From assembly GCF_004011175.1 (NCBI RefSeq), contig NZ_RQXX01000001.1, positions 672,536-736,535 of the forward strand: a stretch of 64,000 nucleotides of DNA, in the 5' to 3' direction. Origin of the DNA: Mesobaculum littorinae. Its GTDB lineage: Bacteria > Pseudomonadota > Alphaproteobacteria > Rhodobacterales > Rhodobacteraceae. Under the pieces are notes generated by a model. That model did not search any database, was not told where the DNA came from, and worked only from the letters and a program-made list of their open reading frames with translations. Position numbers and translations under genes: made by a program. Below are positions 58,391 through 64,000 of the stretch, piece by piece; position 1 is the stretch's first letter; each line of letters starts with the position of its first letter.

Positions 58391-59491
58391 TCAGGCCATG
58401 CGCAGGATCGGCTTGATCGCGGTGCCGTTCTCGGACGCGGCGATTGCCTCGTTGATCTGGTCGAAGGAGAAGAAGCTGACCAGTTTGTCGAACGGGAATC
58501 GCCCCTGCTGCCACAGCGCGATCAGGGTCGGGATGAACAGGTCGGGCGTCGATTCGCCCTCGACCACACCGATCAGCCGGCGGCCGCCGGACATGAAGTG
58601 GGTTTCGTTCAGCTCGATCATCGCCTCGGGGCCCGAGGCGCCGACGATCGCACAGGTCCCCTTGGGCGCCAGCGATTCCACGGCTTGCCGGATGACCTTC
58701 GGCGCGCCGGTCGTGTCAAAGGCATAGGCCAGCCCGTAGCCCGTGATCTCCATGATCTTCTCGACAGCATCCCCCTCGTCCGCCTTGATCGTATGGGTCG
58801 CGCCCAGCTCGCGCGCCATGTCGAGGCGGGATTGCACCATGTCGACGGCGATGATCGTCGTGGCGCCCTGCACCACCGCGCCCATGACGCCCGAAAGCCC
58901 GACCGAGCCTGCGCCGAAGACCGCGATCGAACTGCCGGGCGTCACTGCCAGCGCATTCATCACCGTGCCTGCGCCGGTCTGGATGCCGCAGCCCAAAGGC
59001 CCCAGAAGCGACAGGTCCACGTCTTTCGTCACCTTCACAGCGTTGCGTTCGTGGCAGATCGCCTGGGTGGCAAAGGACGACTGACCGAAGAACATCGAAC
59101 TGAGCGGTCCGCTGTCGGCGCGGATGGCCTGGCTACCGTCGGGACGGTGCGCTTCGAAGTTCAGGGCGAACTGGTTGTGGCAATAGGTGACGTCGTTGTG
59201 AAGACAGGCCGGACACTGACCGCAGCTGTCGATCGTCATCACGACATGGTCGCCCGGCTGCACCTTGGTGACCTGGGCGCCGACCTTTTCCACCACGCCC
59301 GCGCCTTCGTGCCCCAACACGACGGGAAGCGGCGTGGGAAGCTGGCCGGCGATCACCGCCATGTCGGTGTGGCAGACGCCGGTCGCGACGACCCGCACGA
59401 GGATCTCGTTATCGCGCGGCTCGTCCAGTTCGACCTCTTCCAAAGACAGAGGGGCGTCGTGGTTACGGGCGACGGCTGCCTGGATCTTCAT
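58391..59491 (-). CDS. Zinc-dependent alcohol dehydrogenase (aryl-alcohol type)
   Basis: 366 residues. Catalytic zinc ligands in ATGVCHTDMAVI and LGHEGAGVVEKVG, structural zinc cysteines in DSCGQCPACLHNDVTYC, NAD-binding motif VFGAGSVGLSGVMGA (about 193). LGCGIQTGAGTVMNAL is typical of benzyl-alcohol dehydrogenases (XylB/AreB type). Oxidises an alcohol to an aldehyde. Stands alone after tRNA-Arg. Confidence 0.85.
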   Translation of the reverse strand: MKIQAAVARNHDAPLSLEEVELDEPRDNEILVRVVATGVCHTDMAVIAGQLPTPLPVVLGHEGAGVVEKVGAQVTKVQPGDHVVMTIDSCGQCPACLHNDVTYCHNQFALNFEAHRPDGSQAIRADSGPLSSMFFGQSSFATQAICHERNAVKVTKDVDLSLLGPLGCGIQTGAGTVMNALAVTPGSSIAVFGAGSVGLSGVMGAVVQGATTIIAVDMVQSRLDMARELGATHTIKADEGDAVEKIMEITGYGLAYAFDTTGAPKVIRQAVESLAPKGTCAIVGASGPEAMIELNETHFMSGGRRLIGVVEGESTPDLFIPTLIALWQQGRFPFDKLVSFFSFDQINEAIAASENGTAIKPILRMA

Positions 59492-59602
59492 AGTCTCTCT
59501 CCCTTGACTTGCGCCGCGCCGCAGATCGCTGCGGCGCTTGCCTGATCAAGAGATGGGCCCGGGGCGGAGTTCCCGTTCCTGCCGGATACAGTCGTGCGGC
59601 TG

Positions 59603-60223
59603 CTAGCCCGCGGCCCCCAGCAGGGCGTCGAGCGCGGCCAGCGGGTCGTCGTGGCGCCAGATCTCTTCTCCCACGGCCCAAAAGTCGGTGACACCCGCAA
59701 GCGCCGCGACGGTCGCGGCGTCAAGCGCGCCCTCGGCCACGACGGGGATCTCGATCATCTCGGACCACCAGGCGAACAGATCATGGGTCGCGACCTCTTC
59801 GCCGCCCAGCCCGGTGTCCGCGACCGGGCCGAAGGCCACGTAGTCCGCCCCGGCCTCGCCCGCTGTCATGCCGTCGTGCCGCAGCGCGCCGCAGAAGCTG
59901 CCGACGATCGCGTCGGGGCCCAGCGTCTCGCGTGCCTTGCGAACCCGGCGCGCGCCGTCGGTCAGGTGCACGCCGTCCAACCCCAGGCGTTCGGCCAGCC
60001 CGGTGTGGTCGGACACCACGATGGCCACGTCGCGGGCATGCGCAACCTCGCGCAGCGCGTCGGCGGCGCGGGCGACGCGATCCTCGTCGCGGGTGGCCAT
60101 CGCAAGGCGCAGGCAGGCGGTGGGCCGGGCGTCCAGCACGCGGGCCAGTCTCTCGGGAAAGCTCGACAATTCGAACTCCGGCGGCGTGACGAGATAGAGT
60201 TGCGGTCCCTCGGGTTCGGCCAT
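59603..60223 (-). CDS. Thiamine phosphate synthase-like protein
   Basis: 206 residues from ATG 60223 with GAGGAG upstream. TIM-barrel pattern of ThiE/TenI: LYLVTPPEF at the start, LRLAMATRDEDRV, IVVSDHTGLAERLGLDGVHL (ThiE D...GvHL), GSFCGALRHDGMTAGEAGAD and VAFGPVADT, then GVTDFWAVGEEI. ThiE joins thiazole and pyrimidine phosphates. Some family residues vary (ThiE usually has VGISTH at the GSFCG place), so it may be a TenI-like paralogue. Confidence 0.7.
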   Translation of the reverse strand: MAEPEGPQLYLVTPPEFELSSFPERLARVLDARPTACLRLAMATRDEDRVARAADALREVAHARDVAIVVSDHTGLAERLGLDGVHLTDGARRVRKARETLGPDAIVGSFCGALRHDGMTAGEAGADYVAFGPVADTGLGGEEVATHDLFAWWSEMIEIPVVAEGALDAATVAALAGVTDFWAVGEEIWRHDDPLAALDALLGAAG

Positions 60224-60279
60224 GCGGCGACTCCTCATGCTGATCGAAGCGCCCCTATAGCGCCGCCCTGCCCGCTTGG

Positions 60280-60606
60280 CTACGCCGCGCGCAGATCGCG
60301 AAGGCAGGCCAGCGACATCTCGAGCAGTTGCGCGCGCAGCGCGTCGTCGGCCATGGCGTCTTCGCCCGCCACCACGTACCCGCCCATGCGCCGTCCGCCC
60401 ATCTCCATCGCGGCCACGTCGGGCAGCGCCAGCGCGGCGGCCTGCGCGGCCTTGCCCGGACGGTAAAGTCCGCCGGCCCGCATCAGCCCGCACAGCATCG
60501 CGCCATCCAGCATGAAGCAAAGGCCGCCGAACATCCGTTTGTCGCGGATGTCGAGCCCTTCCAGATCCCAGCGCATCAGCGCCTCGTGCCCTCTGTCCCA
60601 AGCCAT
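60280..60606 (-). CDS. TfoX/Sxy N-terminal domain protein
   Basis: 108 residues from ATG 60606. Family pattern: DIRDKRMFGGLCFMLDGAML (MFGG..F...G), YRPGKAAQAAAL, MGGRRMGGYVVAGEDAMADD. The domain occurs in the Sxy/TfoX competence regulators; stand-alone copies are common in alphaproteobacteria with unknown role. Divergent from the RNA methyltransferase gene. Confidence 0.8.
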   Translation of the reverse strand: MAWDRGHEALMRWDLEGLDIRDKRMFGGLCFMLDGAMLCGLMRAGGLYRPGKAAQAAALALPDVAAMEMGGRRMGGYVVAGEDAMADDALRAQLLEMSLACLRDLRAA

Positions 60607-60763
60607 CGTCACCCTCCCCATCCCCGCGCCGCCTTGCGGCAGCCGGGTGCGCCGCGCGTCGCGGGCCCCAAGGCGACCCGCGCCCGGGCCCATCTCGCGG
60701 GCGCCTGCCTTGCACGCCCGTGCCGTGCAGCGTATCACGCCCCCCGTGCAACGCGAGAGCCCG

Positions 60764-61534
60764 ATGACCCAGCCCGCCTTCGTCCTCGTCCGCCCGCAGA
60801 TGGGCGAAAACATCGGCGCCGCGGCGCGGGCGATGTGGAATTTCGGGCTGGACCGGATGTGCGTCGTGGGTCCCCGCGACGGCTGGCCCAATTCGCGCGC
60901 CGTGGCCATGGCCTCGGGCGCGGGACGGCTGCTGGACGAGGCGCGGCTGGCCCCCGACCTGCCCGCTGGCATCGGCGAGGCCGATTTCGTCTACGCCACA
61001 ACCGCCCGCCCGCGCGGTCTGACCAAGCCGGTCTTCACCCCCGAGGCCGCGATGACCGATGCCCGCGCCCGACTGGCGCGCGGTGAAAAGGTCGCGGTGC
61101 TCTTCGGCCCGGAACGCGCGGGGCTGGAGAACGACGACATCATTCGCGCCAATGCCATCATCTCGGTGCCTGTGAACCCGGCCTTCGCGTCGCTCAACCT
61201 TGCGCAGTGCGTGCTGCTTCTTGCCTACGAATGGGGTCGCCAGACCACCGAGGTCGCGCCCGAACGGCTGGAGCTGGGCGGAACCGAACCCGCGCCCCAG
61301 CATGAGGTCGAGCGGCTCGCCGGCCACTGGGAGGGGCGGTTGGACACCGCGGGCTTCTTCTTTCCCGAAGCGAAGGCCGCGGGGATGAAACAGAATTTTC
61401 GCAATCTCTGGAGCCGGATGCCGCTGACCCGCGCCGACGTGCAGATGCTGCACGGCGCGCTGCGGCAGATGGTCCGCTGGAAAGAGCGCGGCACCCCGGA
61501 CGCCGAGCAGGCGACCGACGCGCCGGAAAGGTAG
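60764..61534 (+). CDS. trmJ: TrmJ-type tRNA/rRNA 2'-O-methyltransferase
   Basis: 256 residues from ATG 60764. SPOUT (trefoil knot) pattern: FVLVRPQMGENIGAAARAMW (N, motif 1 Asn/Arg), AVLFGPERAGLENDDI (motif 2) and SVPVNPAFASLNLAQCVLLL (motif 3, SLNLAQ). TrmJ methylates the 2'-OH of nucleotide 32 in several tRNAs. Two bases after its stop the heme A synthase gene begins. Confidence 0.85.
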   Translation: MTQPAFVLVRPQMGENIGAAARAMWNFGLDRMCVVGPRDGWPNSRAVAMASGAGRLLDEARLAPDLPAGIGEADFVYATTARPRGLTKPVFTPEAAMTDARARLARGEKVAVLFGPERAGLENDDIIRANAIISVPVNPAFASLNLAQCVLLLAYEWGRQTTEVAPERLELGGTEPAPQHEVERLAGHWEGRLDTAGFFFPEAKAAGMKQNFRNLWSRMPLTRADVQMLHGALRQMVRWKERGTPDAEQATDAPER

Positions 61535-61536
61535 CC

Positions 61537-62682
61537 ATGGCCGGAAAACGTTCGATCTTTGAAGAGGTCTCGGAAAAGGCGCCGAAAGACGCCACGCCCA
61601 AGGGCGGCCTGATCGACGCGCGGCCGCGCGGGGCGCGCCGTGCGATCCGGGTGTGGCTGATGGTGCTCTTCGCCCTCGTCGTCGCGATGATCGCGGTGGG
61701 CGGGCTGACCCGGCTGACCGACAGCGGGCTGTCGATCACCGAATGGCGCCCCGTGACGGGCGCGCTGCCGCCGATGTCCGAGGCAGACTGGCAGTCGGAA
61801 TTCGCCAAGTACCGCGAGATCCCCGAATACCAGCTGCAGAACCGGGGCATGGAGTTGTCCGAGTTCAAGTCGATCTACTGGTGGGAATGGGGTCACCGCC
61901 AGCTGGGCCGGGTGATCGGGCTGGTCTGGGCGCTGGGGTTCTTCGGTTTTCTTCTGTCCCGCAAGATCCCGCGGGGCTGGACCGGACGGCTGGTCTGGAT
62001 CGGCGCGCTCGGCGGTCTGCAGGGGGCGATCGGCTGGTGGATGGTCTCCTCGGGCCTGGGCGGCGCGGCTCTGGACGTGGCATCCTATCGGTTGGCGATG
62101 CATCTGGGGCTGGCCTTCATCATCCTGGGCTTCATCGCCTGGTATGTCTTTTCGCTTGGCCGGACCGAGGCCGAGCTGATGCAGGCCCGCCGGACCCGCG
62201 AGCCGAAGCTGTTCTCGATGGGCACCGGTCTTTTGCACTTTGCCTTCCTGCAGATCCTGCTGGGCGCGCTGGTCGCGGGCATCGACGCGGGGCGCAACTA
62301 TACCGACTGGCCGCTGATGGCGGGGGGCATCCTGCCCCCCGATCCGATGCAGATCGTGCCCTGGTGGCGCAACTTCTTCGAAAACGACGGGCTGGTGCAA
62401 TTCATGCACCGGGTGTCGGGCTACCTGCTGTTCATCTTCGGGATCATTGTCTGGCGCCGCGCGGGCCGCTCGCCGCATCCGCGCACGCGTGTCGCCTATA
62501 ACGCGGTCTTCGCCATGCTGGCGGTTCAGATGGTGCTGGGCATCGTCACCGTGCTTTACGGCGCGCCCTGGCCGCTGGCGATCCTGCACCAGGTGGGCGC
62601 CGTGGTGCTGTGGGTCCTGATCCTGCGGGGCCGGCACCTTGCCCAGTATCCCAAGACGCAATCGATCCGGGGGACCGCATGA
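61537..62682 (+). CDS. ctaA: Heme A synthase (COX15/CtaA)
   Basis: 381 residues, eight membrane segments. Family blocks: GGLTRLTDSGLSITEWRPVT, EYQLQNRGM, YWWEWGHRQLGRVIGLVW (heme His), MHLGLAFIILGFIAW, NYTDWPLMAGGILPP, FMHRVSGYLLFIFGI (heme His). Oxidises heme O to heme A for cytochrome c oxidase. ATGA overlap with the carboxypeptidase gene. Confidence 0.95.
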   Translation: MAGKRSIFEEVSEKAPKDATPKGGLIDARPRGARRAIRVWLMVLFALVVAMIAVGGLTRLTDSGLSITEWRPVTGALPPMSEADWQSEFAKYREIPEYQLQNRGMELSEFKSIYWWEWGHRQLGRVIGLVWALGFFGFLLSRKIPRGWTGRLVWIGALGGLQGAIGWWMVSSGLGGAALDVASYRLAMHLGLAFIILGFIAWYVFSLGRTEAELMQARRTREPKLFSMGTGLLHFAFLQILLGALVAGIDAGRNYTDWPLMAGGILPPDPMQIVPWWRNFFENDGLVQFMHRVSGYLLFIFGIIVWRRAGRSPHPRTRVAYNAVFAMLAVQMVLGIVTVLYGAPWPLAILHQVGAVVLWVLILRGRHLAQYPKTQSIRGTA

Positions 62683-64000
62683 CCGCCTATACCGACCTCA
62701 TGACCTTTCAGCGCGAGACCGAGGCGCTGGCCCAGGTCTCCGGGCGGCTGGAATGGGACCAGGAAACCGTGATGCCCCGGGGCGCCGCCCCGCAGCGGGC
62801 CGAGGAGATCGGCGCGCTCGAAGCAGTGCTGCATGCCCGCCGCACGGACCCGCGCATCGGCGACTGGCTCGACGCCGCCGAGGGGGCCGAGACGGACGAA
62901 GTCGCCCGGGCGAACCTGCGCCGCATCCGGCACGCCTATACCCGCACCCAGCGCGTGCCCGCCCGCCTGGCGGCCGAGCTGGCGCGCGTCACCTCGGTCA
63001 GCCAGGGGATCTGGGCCGAGGCCCGGGCCGCCGAGGATTTCGCCGCCTTCGCACCGACGCTTGAACAAATCGTTGCGCTCACCCGCGACAAGGCCGCGGC
63101 GCTGGCCGATGGCGGTGCACCCTACGACGCGCTTCTCGACGATTATGAACCCGGGGCGACAGCGGACAGCCTGACCGCGATGTTCGGCGCCCTGCGGCCC
63201 CGGCTGGTCGCCCTGCGCGACCGTATCATGGGGGCCGAGCGTCGTTCGCCCGCGCTGTCAGGTGATTTCCCCGAAGCCGCGCAGATGGCCCTGACACGGG
63301 AGATGGCGCAGGCCTTCGGCTACGACATGACGCGCGGACGTATCGACAAGGCGGTGCACCCGTTTTCGTCGGGCGGCGGCGCGGATGTGCGGATCACCAC
63401 GCGAACCAGCGCGACCGACCCGTTCAACTGCCTCTATTCCACGATTCACGAGGTCGGCCACGCCGCCTACGAACAGGGAATCGACCCCGTCCATGCGCTG
63501 ACCCCGCTGGGCCAGGGCGTGTCGATGGGTGTCCACGAAAGCCAAAGCCGGATCTACGAAAACCAGCTGGGCCGCTCGCGCGCCTTCACCTCGCACATCT
63601 TCGCACGCATGACCGACACGTTCGGCCCCCTCTCCGTCGACAGCCCCGAGGCATTCTATGCCGCCGTAAACCGGGTGCATCCCGGCTTCATCCGTACCGA
63701 GTCCGACGAGGTTCAGTATAACCTGCACGTGCTCCTGCGCTTCGATCTGGAACGCCGGCTGATCGACGGCAGCCTGCCCGTCGCGGATCTGCCCGAGGCC
63801 TGGAACACACGGTTCGAGGCCGATTTCGGCGTGGCCGTCGACCGCCCCTCGAACGGCTGCCTGCAGGACGTGCACTGGTCGGTGGGGCTGTTCGGGTACT
63901 TCCCGACCTACACGCTGGGCAACGTCTACGCGGGCTGCCTGCACGCCGCGCTGCGCCGCGATCTGCCTGACCTGGACACGCGTCTTGCCGCAGGAGATCC
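62679..64000 (+). CDS. Carboxypeptidase Taq (M32 family), 3' end outside the window
   Basis: Starts at ATG 62679 over the ctaA stop (ATGA) and stays open for 440 codons to the end of the window. M32 features: LEWDQETVMPRGAAPQRAEE near the N-terminus, the zinc motif STIHEVGHAAYEQG (HExGH, about 265), GVHESQSRIYENQLGRS with the third Glu ligand, DEVQYNLHVLLRFDLER, and GCLQDVHWSVGLFGYFPTYT. Releases C-terminal amino acids in the cytoplasm. Full members have about 490-500 residues, so about 50 are missing. Confidence 0.95.
   Translation, partial: MTAYTDLMTFQRETEALAQVSGRLEWDQETVMPRGAAPQRAEEIGALEAVLHARRTDPRIGDWLDAAEGAETDEVARANLRRIRHAYTRTQRVPARLAAELARVTSVSQGIWAEARAAEDFAAFAPTLEQIVALTRDKAAALADGGAPYDALLDDYEPGATADSLTAMFGALRPRLVALRDRIMGAERRSPALSGDFPEAAQMALTREMAQAFGYDMTRGRIDKAVHPFSSGGGADVRITTRTSATDPFNCLYSTIHEVGHAAYEQGIDPVHALTPLGQGVSMGVHESQSRIYENQLGRSRAFTSHIFARMTDTFGPLSVDSPEAFYAAVNRVHPGFIRTESDEVQYNLHVLLRFDLERRLIDGSLPVADLPEAWNTRFEADFGVAVDRPSNGCLQDVHWSVGLFGYFPTYTLGNVYAGCLHAALRRDLPDLDTRLAAGD

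Noticed and set aside
63258-63944. 228-codon minus-strand frame at the right end
   Set aside because: Antisense to the M32 carboxypeptidase, whose HExGH motif and other blocks are unmistakable.

Overview
The window looks like chromosomal DNA of a marine or soil alphaproteobacterium of the Rhodobacterales. GC is high almost throughout, and the core genes in the last 13 kb (DsbB, an ACP/ketosynthase/LpxD cluster, an L,D-transpeptidase, a heme A synthase, tRNA-Leu and tRNA-Arg) are arranged as in that group. The genus cannot be fixed from the sequence alone.

Layout. (1) 1-13.4 kb is a decayed island (element A): a terminase fragment fused by deletion to a tape-measure fragment (0.25-1.16 kb), non-phage cargo (1.8-8.2 kb: exported protein, methyltransferase, transglutaminase-like gene with a MerR-type promoter, TetR/flavin monooxygenase operon and a divergent alpha/beta hydrolase), then phage debris (truncated Dam, zinc-ribbon protein, a frameshifted MuF head protein with an ADP-ribosyltransferase tail, small ORFs, a broken integrase). 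It ends at a 56-bp partial copy of tRNA-Leu. (2) 13.43-50.8 kb is a second, largely complete element (element B), bounded by that copy and by the intact tRNA-Leu(CAA) gene. Its left end carries defence-type cargo: a type III restriction-modification pair, an AAA ATPase/PIN-domain pair in low-GC DNA, and a Dam methylase. Next, leftward-transcribed, are lysis, tail, head and packaging genes of an HK97-type siphovirus, interrupted by a BrnT/BrnA toxin-antitoxin pair; then an early/replication block with an array of palindromes about 22 bp apart; then a divergent repressor switch with repeated operators; then excisionase and integrase. (3) 50.85-64 kb is core chromosome.

How it works together. 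The integrase (49.6 kb) recombines at the 3' half of tRNA-Leu. The XRE repressor and the Cro-like protein face each other at 47.9 kb and probably control a leftward early/late programme and a rightward excision/integration operon. The structural genes overlap by ATGA/TGATG junctions and form one translationally coupled operon from small terminase to tail fibre. A canonical -1 slippery heptamer (G GGA AAC) makes the tail-chaperone fusion. The tape-measure gene is split by one missing base in a C run, so the prophage may be defective, or this may be a sequencing error.

The best candidate for an undescribed system is the ATPase/PIN pair at 18.8-20.65 kb. The MuF-ADP-ribosyltransferase, the palindrome array and the stacked att sites are the next most interesting items. 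All assignments come from reading the sequence; no database search was run.
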